45,982 nt of DNA from Aureispira sp. CCB-QB1 (GTDB lineage Bacteria > Bacteroidota > Bacteroidia > Chitinophagales > Saprospiraceae): positions 1 to 45,982 of the forward strand of contig CAMBRK010000030.1 of the NCBI GenBank assembly GCA_945870185.1, written 5' to 3'. A program made the translations under genes and the position numbers. The notes below the pieces were generated by a model. It searched no databases and had not been told where the DNA came from. It was given only the letters and a program-made list of their open reading frames with translations. Numbering within the stretch: the stretch's first letter is position 1; each line of letters begins with the position of its first letter. Shown piece after piece: positions 1 to 8,104 of the stretch.

Positions 1-2
1 TC

Positions 3-131
3 ATAGATGAATCCAAAAAAATAGTAGATGGTCAAATCCTAAATCACATAACCCATAAAACCGTCACTGTAAAAGCAGAGCAAACACCCAAAATGGCCGA
101 ATTGGTAGCTAAGTTATTTTCACCGCACTAA
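3..131 (+). CDS. C-terminal end of an unidentified protein (5' truncated by the window)
   Basis: An open frame runs from the window edge to a TAA at 129-131 and gives 42 residues ending KLFSPH. The stop is followed 25 bases later by a strong terminator hairpin, which supports a real gene end. No motif in the fragment allows a family assignment, and the codon use looks like that of neighbouring genes. The function is unknown; the upstream sequence is needed. Confidence 0.6.
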   Translation: MDESKKIVDGQILNHITHKTVTVKAEQTPKMAELVAKLFSPH

Positions 132-156
132 AAGGTACAAGTCAGGAAAATATTCG

Positions 157-198
157 AAAAGCCTGGATACACTAGTTGTATTCAGGCTTTTTATTTTT
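157..198 (+). terminator. Rho-independent terminator
   Basis: A 14-bp stem (157-170 with 178-191, one G-T pair) encloses a 7-base loop and is followed by a T-rich run. It lies 25 bases after the stop of the partial gene ending at 131. Because the stem starts with A residues it could also act on the minus strand. Confidence 0.8.
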
Positions 199-214
199 GT
201 GTACTTACCTTATA

Positions 215-394
215 TTAAACCTGGATTATGCATTATAAAATCTATTACGAAGCTAACTTGCTGCAAATCAGCATCCGCCGCGGCGGACTACTTATCTTCT
301 GTAACCATAGCGGTGCTATGCTTTTCGAATCTAAGTTGCTGATTTATTACAATTTAACCTCTCACTACGACTTCTTATACATAAACCAGGTTAA
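215..394. repeat. Palindromic intergenic element (MITE/REP-like)
   Basis: About 180 bp of non-coding DNA with nested inverted symmetry. The outer ends (215-232 and 378-394) are imperfect inverted repeats of about 17 bp, each starting with TTAA. Inside, AAATCAGCA (265-273) is inverted as TGCTGATTT (337-345). There is a perfect 14-bp palindrome TCCGCCGCGGCGGA at 274-287, very GC-rich for this genome, and a small hairpin CATAGC-GGT-GCTATG around 306-320. It lies between a terminator and the 3' end of the DUF2851 gene. No second copy is seen in this window, so its mobility or repetition is inferred. Confidence 0.55.
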
Positions 395-412
395 ACTGTT
401 TTGATTTTTGGA

Positions 413-1708
413 TTAGTTTCGATCGAGATTCATGATCTCATGACCTATTTTACAATCCAAGCACTTAAAATTACTACAGTATTTAGTTTTTAACTGTATC
501 ATTGCCTGGCTATCAAACCCCGTTTTAGATTTTAGCCCGAGAGCTTTCCATTCATCCACAATGTTGTTTACTTCACTGCCTACACTTTCCAAAAGTTGTA
601 TGGATTTATCAATAAACCTTTCCTCATTATTTACTTTCCCGTAAAAATATAAAACAGGTGCTACAGCATTGATGATTAACAAATCAATGAAATCATCGCT
701 AATTCGTTTATTTATATGTATTGACTCTATCCCAAACCGATAATGGTCGTCCCAATACTCATGAGGTTTTGATGTCAAAATAGCTTTAATGTCAGCCGGG
801 CTTTCTGATTCTTTGATTTGGCTAAATAAATAGGAAACTTTATACAACAATGCTGAAAATTGAGCCAGTCTTACTGTAGGAAAATTAATAGGTCTCATTT
901 TACTAAACTTCCATGCTACAGGATTAATAGGAGACAGCATATACTTAGCTTGCTGGTGTTGGTATTCTTTTTTTAATGCCATAAAATAATCATCTTTGTA
1001 GTCAGCCATTAACATACCTGCTTGCCCGAAAACCAAAGCATCTATAGTTTCTCTATTGTTTTTGTTTTTAAAAATATACGATAGTGGCAGGCTTTTAGCG
1101 ACCATTTCAAAGGGTTCGGTATTCACTTTTGACCCAAAATATCTAGCTAATATGACATAAAGAGTAGATTCCCAGTCTTGACCACATTGATCAAAAATGG
1201 TGTGAATATGCTCAGATTTGCTTTGGAGTCTTTCTATGACGAGCGCGTATTTCCAAAATTCTATCTTTTGGTGGTCAATGTATCTGATATTATTACTGCA
1301 TGGAATTGTGGCAGATGATTGCATTAAATGCAAATAGGTATCCAAATATGATTTTGGTATTTTGCCTTTGAGTTCTATAGTTGGGATATTTTGTACAAGA
1401 CTGTTGTGATCTTTCAAATCGTGCTCATATACCACATGGAGTATTACATTTTCATAAGCTTTGTCGTGCTGATGTCTATGTCTTACCCAATCCGAACTAA
1501 ACACATGCATTTCAATATTTCCTGCCCAAACAGTACCATCTATCCCTATTTTTGCATTAAAGAAGTCAGGACCAGAATCAGTGTTATAAGTTCCAAAGTG
1601 AACAATGTTGATCAATTTGCCATCAGTCGTGACCAAATCATGTGTATTTATCTTTTTTAATCTCCAAAGATAATGTAGAAAATCTTCTTTTATAGGTGAT
1701 AGGTCCAT
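413..1708 (-). CDS. DUF2851 family protein
   Basis: A 431-residue cytoplasmic protein that I recognise as DUF2851, a family common in Bacteroidota with no assigned role. The N-terminus has the family-like run of Trp, Asp and His residues (TDSGPDFFNAKI, then GNIEMHV and a HRHQHDKAYENVILHVVY stretch). The last 25 residues carry a Cys cluster (CSNFKCLDCKIG) that could bind a metal. There is no signal peptide or membrane segment. It starts 12 bases after the folA stop and is probably co-transcribed with folA. The family call is fairly sure; the function is unknown. Confidence 0.85.
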   Translation of the reverse strand: MDLSPIKEDFLHYLWRLKKINTHDLVTTDGKLINIVHFGTYNTDSGPDFFNAKIGIDGTVWAGNIEMHVFSSDWVRHRHQHDKAYENVILHVVYEHDLKDHNSLVQNIPTIELKGKIPKSYLDTYLHLMQSSATIPCSNNIRYIDHQKIEFWKYALVIERLQSKSEHIHTIFDQCGQDWESTLYVILARYFGSKVNTEPFEMVAKSLPLSYIFKNKNNRETIDALVFGQAGMLMADYKDDYFMALKKEYQHQQAKYMLSPINPVAWKFSKMRPINFPTVRLAQFSALLYKVSYLFSQIKESESPADIKAILTSKPHEYWDDHYRFGIESIHINKRISDDFIDLLIINAVAPVLYFYGKVNNEERFIDKSIQLLESVGSEVNNIVDEWKALGLKSKTGFDSQAMIQLKTKYCSNFKCLDCKIGHEIMNLDRN

Positions 1709-1720
1709 AGTCAGAAATAT

Positions 1721-2212
1721 TTATATCCTTTCAAAAACTTTAAACACATAATCGTATTCATTTTTTTCATCTTTGGTATGTGGTTCTTCACTGATTATTT
1801 TCCATTGTTTCATATCCATCTCTGAAAAAAAAACATCGCCATCTACTTCGATATCCACTTCAGTAAGATAAAGTCGATCCCACAAATCCACCGTTTGGGC
1901 ATATATTTGTCCTCCTCCTATGATAAATACTTCTGTCTCGCCATTTTCATTTGCGATTTCCAGAGCTTCAGGTATTGACCTGGCTATAGGGCATACACTA
2001 GAAATATAGTATGGGTCACGGGTTACGATGATATTGGTTCTTTTGGGAAGTGGCCTACCTATGGAGTTGTAGCAATTTCTACCCATCACTACGGTATGTC
2101 CCATAGTCACTTTTTTAAAATATTGCAAATCAGCAGGAAGATACCATGGGATATCATTGTCTCTTCCGATGACTCTATGATGTGCCACTGCCACTATACA
2201 GGATATTGTCAT
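1721..2212 (-). CDS. folA: Dihydrofolate reductase
   Basis: A 163-residue protein of normal DHFR length that makes tetrahydrofolate from dihydrofolate with NADPH. The N-terminus has the conserved VIGRDNDIPWYLPADLQYFK region; the Asp of PADL is the usual substrate-protonating acidic residue. VVMGRNCYNSIGRPLPKRTN matches the NADPH-binding MGRxTxxSIGRPLPxRxN segment, and FIIGGGQIYAQ matches the GGxxxY motif. A -7-like TAGTTTTG lies about 50 bases upstream. thyA, a frequent partner, is not visible in the window, though the gene at the left edge is unidentified. DUF2851 follows after 12 bases. Confidence 0.97.
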   Translation of the reverse strand: MTISCIVAVAHHRVIGRDNDIPWYLPADLQYFKKVTMGHTVVMGRNCYNSIGRPLPKRTNIIVTRDPYYISSVCPIARSIPEALEIANENGETEVFIIGGGQIYAQTVDLWDRLYLTEVDIEVDGDVFFSEMDMKQWKIISEEPHTKDEKNEYDYVFKVFERI

Positions 2213-2261
2213 GAATTGTATTTTTTATAAACTATTTTGCTATTATTTCATAAAGTACGCA

Positions 2262-2269
2262 CAAAACTA
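2262..2269 (-). promoter_or_regulatory. Candidate -7 box for folA-DUF2851
   Basis: The minus strand reads TAGTTTTG, matching the Bacteroidota TAnnTTTG -7 element, 50 bases upstream of the folA ATG. No clear TTTG -33 box is found at the usual spacing, so this is a moderate call. Confidence 0.35.
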
Positions 2270-2358
2270 TTAATTTTCTTTAAGGATTAAAATTTTCTTT
2301 AGTAAGTATATTAAAATATGACGCCAAAAAATTACTTTTACCATCCTAAATCTTTAAA

Positions 2359-4098
2359 ATGGGATTTCAAATAAAAGAACAAGACAAAAAGTATGACGTC
2401 TGTATTGTAGGTTCTGGTGCTGGTGGTGGTATGGCTGCCAAAATTCTAGCGGAAGCTGGTTTATCTGTTGCAGTTCTTGAAGCAGGTGGCGATTTTGATC
2501 CCGCAAAAGAAGAATATCGTACTCAACTGAGATATCCTTGGGAATCTCCCCGTCGTGGTGCGAATACTCAGCGTGCTTTTGGTGATTTTGATGCTGCTTG
2601 GGGTGGGTGGGAAATAGATGGTGAACCATACACTAGAGCAGATGGAACTCAATTTGACTGGTTCAGATCGAGAATGTTAGGTGGCAGGACTAACCACTGG
2701 GGTCGAATCTCGTTACGGTTTGGGCCTAATGATTTCAAAAGAAAAGATCAGGACGGACTTGGGGATAACTGGCCCATAGGCTATGATGATGTAAAACCTT
2801 ATTATGATAAAGTAGACAAACTTATAGGGGTCTTCGGCAGCAAAGAAGGTATTTACAATGAGCCTGATGGATTTTTCCTTCCACCTCCTAAACCAAGACT
2901 TCATGAACTATTTGTAAAAAAAGGAGCACAAAAAGCCAAAGTGCCCGTAATACCTTCCAGATTATCTATACTAACCAGGAAAATTAATGCCGAACGGGGT
3001 GTTTGTTTCTTTTGTGCTCAATGTAACCGTGCTTGCCAGGTTTATGCAGACTTCTCATCTTCAACTTGTCTGGTAAAACCTGCTATGCAAAAAGGTAGAG
3101 TGGAACTGTATACCCATGCTATGGTCAGAGAAGTGATCACAAATGACTCAGGTCTTGCAACAGGAGTTATTTACATTGATAAAAAAGATTTAAAAGACTA
3201 TCGGATAGGAGCCAAAGTAGTAGTCCTGGCAGCCTCTGCATGCGAGACAGCAAGGATTATGCTCAATTCCAAATCCAAAACACACCCTAACGGACTATCC
3301 AATAGCTCCGGAGTACTTGGCCGGTATCTTCATGACAGTACCGGAACGGATAGAATGGCAGTTTTGCCAGATTTGATAGATCGCCCTAGATACAATGAAG
3401 ACGGCGTTGGCGGATTACACGTGTATTCACCGTGGTGGCTAGACAACAAAAAATTGGACTTCCCCAGAGGGTATCATCTCGAATATTGGGGTGGTATGGG
3501 TATGCCGTCATATGGTTTTGGTTTTGGCATGGATACCATGAGACAATATATCACAGATCAATTTGGAAAACCAACGCCAAATGGTGGTTATGGCGCTTCA
3601 TTAAAAAATGATGTAAGACGCATATATGGCGCAACTGTAGGTATGTCTGGCCGAGGCGAAAGTGTTCCTCAATATGATAACTATTGTGAAATAGACCCTA
3701 ATACCGTGGATAAATACGGAATTCCTGTCTTAAAATTTCACTACAAATGGACTGAATATGAAGTCAAACAAAGTAAACACATGCACGATACTTTTGAAAA
3801 AATACTGACGGGTATGGGTGCAATCATTCTGGGCAATAAACCTGGGGTAGAAACTCAATATGGACTTGCTGCACCGGGTAGAATCATACATGAAGTAGGA
3901 ACAGCTCGTATGGGAGATGATGCAAAAACTTCAGTTTTAAATAAATATGCGCAGGGACATGAATGCAAAAATCTTTTTGTAGTAGATGGCGGATCCTTTG
4001 TTTCTCAAGCCGATAAAAACCCAACTTGGACTATTTTGGCGCTTTCATGGAGGACTTCAGAGTACATCATTGACCAGCTCAATAAACAAAATCTATAG
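2359..4098 (+). CDS. GMC-family FAD-dependent oxidoreductase (sugar/alcohol dehydrogenase catalytic subunit)
   Basis: A 579-residue flavoprotein. An N-terminal Rossmann FAD site GSGAGGG is at residues 18-24, LEAGG follows, then GGRTNHW near 108-114. The C-terminal GMC domain has HEVGTARMGDD and the NPTWTI active-site region. A Cys-rich insert at 216-226 reads CFFCAQCNRAC, with another Cys at 237. Family members such as FAD-glucose dehydrogenase and gluconate 2-dehydrogenase bind an Fe-S cluster in this kind of insert, so one is likely here. The protein has no signal peptide. The next gene, two bases downstream, is the matching small subunit with an export signal. The substrate (sugar, polyol or alcohol) cannot be read from sequence. 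Confidence 0.88.
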   Translation: MGFQIKEQDKKYDVCIVGSGAGGGMAAKILAEAGLSVAVLEAGGDFDPAKEEYRTQLRYPWESPRRGANTQRAFGDFDAAWGGWEIDGEPYTRADGTQFDWFRSRMLGGRTNHWGRISLRFGPNDFKRKDQDGLGDNWPIGYDDVKPYYDKVDKLIGVFGSKEGIYNEPDGFFLPPPKPRLHELFVKKGAQKAKVPVIPSRLSILTRKINAERGVCFFCAQCNRACQVYADFSSSTCLVKPAMQKGRVELYTHAMVREVITNDSGLATGVIYIDKKDLKDYRIGAKVVVLAASACETARIMLNSKSKTHPNGLSNSSGVLGRYLHDSTGTDRMAVLPDLIDRPRYNEDGVGGLHVYSPWWLDNKKLDFPRGYHLEYWGGMGMPSYGFGFGMDTMRQYITDQFGKPTPNGGYGASLKNDVRRIYGATVGMSGRGESVPQYDNYCEIDPNTVDKYGIPVLKFHYKWTEYEVKQSKHMHDTFEKILTGMGAIILGNKPGVETQYGLAAPGRIIHEVGTARMGDDAKTSVLNKYAQGHECKNLFVVDGGSFVSQADKNPTWTILALSWRTSEYIIDQLNKQNL

Positions 4099-4100
4099 AC

Positions 4101-4796
4101 ATGGATAGAAGGGAAAATTTAAAGGTTTTATTATCTGGAACCGTAGCAACAGGCTTTTTACTTAGTACAGGATGTGGACCTGACGAAACTAAAATATCAG
4201 AAAATTTAATCAAAGGATATGGCAGGACTCCAGACGAAATATTACTTGATCAAAAATTAAATTCAGAATTGTTTTTCTCAGAAAATGAGAAAAAAATGGT
4301 CACCATACTTGCAAATTTAATCATACCAAAAGATGAGAAATCAGGAAGCGCTACCGATGCTGGAGTACCAGATTTTATAGAGTTTATGATGAAGGATTAC
4401 CCCAAATTTCAAGTTCCTATGCGTGGAGGTCTGATGTGGTTGGATAACCTTAGTAAAAAGACTTTTGACAAACCTTTTTCTGATATACCTTCTGAACACC
4501 ATGTAGAGCTCATAGATAAGATAGCTTGGCCTGACACTGCTACTCCAGAAATGCAATATGGAGTCAAATTTTTTAATCTCATCCGGAATCTGACGTGTAC
4601 GGGATTCTTTACCACAAAAATAGGTTTTGATGATTTAGGATATGTAGGTAACAGGCCCAATCAATGGGACGGAGTACCTACAGATGTATTAGAAAAATAT
4701 GGTTTGAGTTATGATCAAAATACATTGGATGTATGTCTAAAAATAGAAGATCAACAAAAAATAGCTCAGTGGGATGACAAGGGTAATTTGATCTAA
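4101..4796 (+). CDS. Gluconate 2-dehydrogenase subunit 3 family lipoprotein
   Basis: A 231-residue small subunit of the GMC dehydrogenase encoded two bases upstream. The N-terminus MDRRENLKVLL has a twin-arginine-like pair, followed by a hydrophobic segment and a lipobox LSTGC (Cys25), so it is likely exported, perhaps by Tat, and lipid-anchored. The mature part carries the FFSENEKKMVTILANLIIP region typical of PF13618 (subunit 3), and later VEFMMKDYP-like and GFFTTKIGFDDLGY segments. In characterised FAD-GDH complexes this subunit carries the Tat signal and takes the signal-less catalytic subunit out with it. The arrangement here fits that model. Confidence 0.82.
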   Translation: MDRRENLKVLLSGTVATGFLLSTGCGPDETKISENLIKGYGRTPDEILLDQKLNSELFFSENEKKMVTILANLIIPKDEKSGSATDAGVPDFIEFMMKDYPKFQVPMRGGLMWLDNLSKKTFDKPFSDIPSEHHVELIDKIAWPDTATPEMQYGVKFFNLIRNLTCTGFFTTKIGFDDLGYVGNRPNQWDGVPTDVLEKYGLSYDQNTLDVCLKIEDQQKIAQWDDKGNLI

Positions 4797-4811
4797 TCTT
4801 AATAATCATAA

Positions 4812-5252
4812 ATGAAATTTCAGTCAGAACGTTTGGATGATTTAGATCAAATTGCTTCACAGATTTTAAGTTCTTGTGCTCAATCAAAAGTATTTACACT
4901 TACAGGAAATCTTGGTGCTGGTAAAACAACTTTAATTAAAAAGATTTGTGCAGTCTTAGGCTATAAAAAGGATATCACAAGCCCTACTTTTTCGATAATA
5001 AATGAATACACTGAGGGCAGTCAAATCATATACCATATGGACTTATACCGTATAAAGGACCAAAATGAATTATTTGAAATAGGTTTTGAAGATTACCTGT
5101 TTAGTGAAAATTATAATTTTATAGAGTGGCCAAAAGTAGCGGAAGAATTATTGGACATGCCTCACTACGCCATTAATATTTTTTACAATCCAATATCAAA
5201 AATCAGAGAAATCGATCTTAAATTTATAGATCATCACAATAACAAAATATGA
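4812..5252 (+). CDS. tsaE: tRNA threonylcarbamoyladenosine biosynthesis ATPase TsaE
   Basis: A 146-residue P-loop ATPase that works with TsaB and TsaD to make t6A37 on ANN-decoding tRNAs. The Walker A motif GNLGAGKTT is at residues 32-40, followed by SPTFSIINEY and HMDLYRI (Walker B-like), and by FIEWPK near the end, all family hallmarks. The length is normal. Its stop overlaps the next start (ATGA at 5249-5252), which implies translational coupling to the ald-like gene. Confidence 0.95.
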   Translation: MKFQSERLDDLDQIASQILSSCAQSKVFTLTGNLGAGKTTLIKKICAVLGYKKDITSPTFSIINEYTEGSQIIYHMDLYRIKDQNELFEIGFEDYLFSENYNFIEWPKVAEELLDMPHYAINIFYNPISKIREIDLKFIDHHNNKI

Positions 5253-6481
5253 GTAAACTGAATAAACCTATAATTTTTTCTGACTTTTTTACGGAAGGAC
5301 AGTATGAAACAGAAGTAGAAACGCTTTCTATAAGTGACAAATCAAAGAGTCTCACCATTGGCGTACCAAAAGAAATTATTTTAAGTGAAAGAAGAGTTGC
5401 CCTTGTTCCCCATTCAATAAGGACATTAACAGGGTATGGTCATCACATCGTCATTGAGTCTGGCGCAGGATTGATGGCCAATTTTAAAGATCATCACTTT
5501 TCTGAAGCTGGAGCCAAAATAGCCTTTACAAAAGAAGAAGTCTTTAAATCTCAGGTCCTAGTCAAAATAGCGCCTCCAACTTCCGAAGAAATAGATTTGA
5601 TGCAACCAGATCAAATTTTAATTTCTCCATTGCAACTACCAGTTCTTAAAGATGACTATCTGGAAAAAATAAGGAAGAAAAGAATCACAGCCTTAGCAAT
5701 GGAATATCTCCAATCGGAAGATGGCAACTACCCTATTGTGAAAATTATGAGCGAGATTGCAGGTAGCTGTGCTGTACTCACTGCTGCAGAATACCTTAAT
5801 AATACTCGTGAAGGTGGCAGAGGTCTATTATTAGGAGGTATCTCAGGCGTACCTCCAGCAAAAATTGTGATTTTGGGAGCCGGTGCTGTAGCAGAATCAG
5901 CCATAAAAGTAGCTATTGGCTTAGGTGCTTCGATCAGGGTTTTTGACAACGATATTACTAAACTGATGCGCCTCCAAAACGCTGTAGGAAGACATTTACA
6001 TACATCATCGATTAATCCTGTTTATCTAGCCTACCAATTGACTAGTGCCGATGTTGTGATAGGAGCTATACATTCTAAAAGTGGCAGAACTCCTGTAATA
6101 GTCACAGAAGAGATGGTTTCTAAAATGAAAGATGGGGCTGTAATCATAGATGTTAGCATTGATCAGGGTGGCTGTATTGAGACATCTCATATGACAACAA
6201 TAGAAAACCCAAGTTTTATTAAGCATGGTGTCATACATTACTGCGTACCCAATATAGCATCTAAAGTCAGCAGGACTGCGTCACTCGCCGTAAGTAATAT
6301 TATCACTCCATTACTTCTTAAAATGGGAAGTGGGCTTCACTTCGATAATATCTTATACCAAAATGCTGGTGTAAGACATGGATGTTACTCATATAAAGGG
6401 TGCATTACCAATGAATATTTGAGCCGAAGGTTTGGTATAAAATATACAAGTTTAGAACTTCTGATGACCAGCAAATTATAA
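5249..6481 (+). CDS. ald: Alanine dehydrogenase/PNT-family protein with altered active site
   Basis: 410 residues, about 40 longer than standard alanine dehydrogenases because of an N-terminal extension. The family fold is clear: IGVPKEIILSERRVALVP (Arg49 matches substrate Arg15 of the M. tuberculosis enzyme as I recall that sequence), the NAD loop VILGAGAVAESA, and SIDQGGCIETS with the conserved Asp. However, the region equal to VKVKEP/FLHLA of true Ald reads VKIAPP and SPLQLP. The catalytic Lys75 is therefore Ala108 and His96 is Gln129. I believe related Bacteroidota proteins share this change. Alanine-pyruvate activity is therefore doubtful. It is coupled to tsaE by a 4-base overlap. Confidence 0.8.
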   Translation: MSKLNKPIIFSDFFTEGQYETEVETLSISDKSKSLTIGVPKEIILSERRVALVPHSIRTLTGYGHHIVIESGAGLMANFKDHHFSEAGAKIAFTKEEVFKSQVLVKIAPPTSEEIDLMQPDQILISPLQLPVLKDDYLEKIRKKRITALAMEYLQSEDGNYPIVKIMSEIAGSCAVLTAAEYLNNTREGGRGLLLGGISGVPPAKIVILGAGAVAESAIKVAIGLGASIRVFDNDITKLMRLQNAVGRHLHTSSINPVYLAYQLTSADVVIGAIHSKSGRTPVIVTEEMVSKMKDGAVIIDVSIDQGGCIETSHMTTIENPSFIKHGVIHYCVPNIASKVSRTASLAVSNIITPLLLKMGSGLHFDNILYQNAGVRHGCYSYKGCITNEYLSRRFGIKYTSLELLMTSKL

Positions 6482-6515
6482 TATTTTTTCAATCACTTAA
6501 TTTAAATCTTTTTCT

Positions 6516-7064
6516 ATGGATATTGGATCATTAATTACTAAAGTATATAAATATAAACAAGTACTTGAAAACACTCATAAATTTAGAGAAGAATGGAATG
6601 TTGATATTAAACCAATGCTTGAAAAGACACTTGGTGAAATCATACTACAAGCTTCACTACCCAAAGCAAGTGTAATCATTAGAGACAATATTGATAACTT
6701 AGAATCTATAGTATTGGACCTAGGAAGATCAAGTAGCGGTATTTCTGAAAGTATAGATGACTCAGGTGTCAAAAGGACTATGATCAAATCAAATGGCTCG
6801 CTCATTTATCAGCAACTCTTTAATGGCAAAATCATTGTGATGATCATAAGTCCACATATAGAAGGATATGGTCAACCAAAACCTCCAACCACCATTGAAA
6901 TCTTAAGACCTGATGAACTAAAAGCACCTTTTATCATCAGGCATATGGAGTTATTTCTCAAAGATATCACTGAATGGGAGGATTTTGATGACGACCAACC
7001 TCAAAAATCAAATACTATTGGATTCAATCCCACAGGTTTTACACCAGAAGAAGCTGCCCAATAA
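6516..7064 (+). CDS. Conserved-looking hypothetical protein
   Basis: A 182-residue soluble protein that starts 34 bases after the ald-like gene on the same strand and ends at a bidirectional terminator. It has no signal peptide, membrane segment or catalytic motif that I recognise. The middle contains a beta-rich stretch (GSLIYQQLFNGKIIVMIISP), and the C-terminus is acidic then Gly/Pro-rich. Codon use and position suggest a real gene in the tsaE-ald transcript. I cannot assign a function. Confidence 0.75.
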   Translation: MDIGSLITKVYKYKQVLENTHKFREEWNVDIKPMLEKTLGEIILQASLPKASVIIRDNIDNLESIVLDLGRSSSGISESIDDSGVKRTMIKSNGSLIYQQLFNGKIIVMIISPHIEGYGQPKPPTTIEILRPDELKAPFIIRHMELFLKDITEWEDFDDDQPQKSNTIGFNPTGFTPEEAAQ

Positions 7065-7105
7065 GTTTACAAAGTAAATTTATAAAATAAATAAGACATT
7101 TCAAC

Positions 7106-7139
7106 AAAAAAGCCCAAAGTTATGACTTCAGGCTTTTTT
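7106..7139. terminator. Bidirectional terminator between the tsaE-ald group and the atp operon
   Basis: AAAAAAGCC (7106-7114) pairs with GGCTTTTTT (7131-7139), and an inner AAGT/ACTT pairing extends the stem around a TATG loop. The A-run on one side and T-run on the other let it stop transcription from both the 6516-7064 gene and atpG. Confidence 0.85.
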
Positions 7140-7158
7140 ATATTTCGATATTGCTATC

Positions 7159-8049
7159 TTATCCATTAAGTGCAGCTGCACCACCGACGATTTCTGAAAG
7201 TTCTTTGGTGATGGCCTCTTGTCTTGCTTTGTTGTAATTGATCTTAAGTGCCTTCATCAATTCCTCAGCATTTGTGGTCGCATTATCCATAGCGGTCATA
7301 CGGGCACCATGTTCTGAGGCATGATTATCCAGCACAAACTTTTGAAATGACGTCTGCAAAATACTTGGAATCAATTCGTCCAGTAATGCTTCCTTGCTAG
7401 GCTCGAAAATATAATCTGCCTTTACCTTGGTTACTGAGATATCCAATATTCTACCAACAGGCAAAAACTCCACAGCTTGAGGTTCTTGAACCGCTGCATT
7501 TCTGAACTGTCCATAACAAACTTCTACTATATCAAACTCACCGTTAGCAAAATTGTCCATCAGCATTTGAGAAACACGTGCCACGTTTTCAAAACTCAAG
7601 TCAGCAAAAAGATCTACATAATCTTTTACTAAATGACAATCAGCATATCTCTTTTTCAATACGTCAAATCCTTTTTTGCCTACAAAAACCAAAGTCAAAT
7701 TACCTGCTGCCCTTTGTTCAGCATATTCTTCTTCGATTTTAAGTGCAGCAGCTTTTATGATATTAGTATTGAATGCGCCACACAAGCCTCTGTTAGATGT
7801 AATAACGACGATGGCTACTTTTTTGGCTTCTCTAGATTTTACATAAGGAGAATTGATGTCACCTTCCAGATTAGAAACGATGTTTTTCATCATTTTGTCC
7901 AATCTATTGGCATATGGACGCATCTCAGTGATCGCCTGCTGTGCTCTACGCAACTTTGATGCCGAAACCATTTTCATGGCTTTAGTGATTTGTTGTGTAG
8001 ATGCTACCGATTTGATTCTTTCCCGTACTTCCTTTAATTTACCGGACAT
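7159..8049 (-). CDS. atpG: F1Fo ATP synthase gamma subunit
   Basis: 296 residues, the rotating central stalk of F1. The N-terminal helix (SGKLKEVRERIKSVASTQQITKAMKMVSASKLRRAQ region, residues 2-37) and the C-terminal helix (ASEHGARMTAMDNATTNAEE region) are the conserved coiled coil that turns inside the alpha/beta ring. ITSNRGLCGAFN is the typical internal motif. It is the last gene of the atpBEFHAG cluster, 55 bases after atpA, and ends just before a strong terminator. atpD and atpC do not follow it here. Confidence 0.98.
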   Translation of the reverse strand: MSGKLKEVRERIKSVASTQQITKAMKMVSASKLRRAQQAITEMRPYANRLDKMMKNIVSNLEGDINSPYVKSREAKKVAIVVITSNRGLCGAFNTNIIKAAALKIEEEYAEQRAAGNLTLVFVGKKGFDVLKKRYADCHLVKDYVDLFADLSFENVARVSQMLMDNFANGEFDIVEVCYGQFRNAAVQEPQAVEFLPVGRILDISVTKVKADYIFEPSKEALLDELIPSILQTSFQKFVLDNHASEHGARMTAMDNATTNAEELMKALKINYNKARQEAITKELSEIVGGAAALNG

Positions 8050-8104
8050 GCCTATTTAAATTATTCTATTACTAAATGGTTCCCCTTTTAAAAGTAAAAG
8101 GAAA

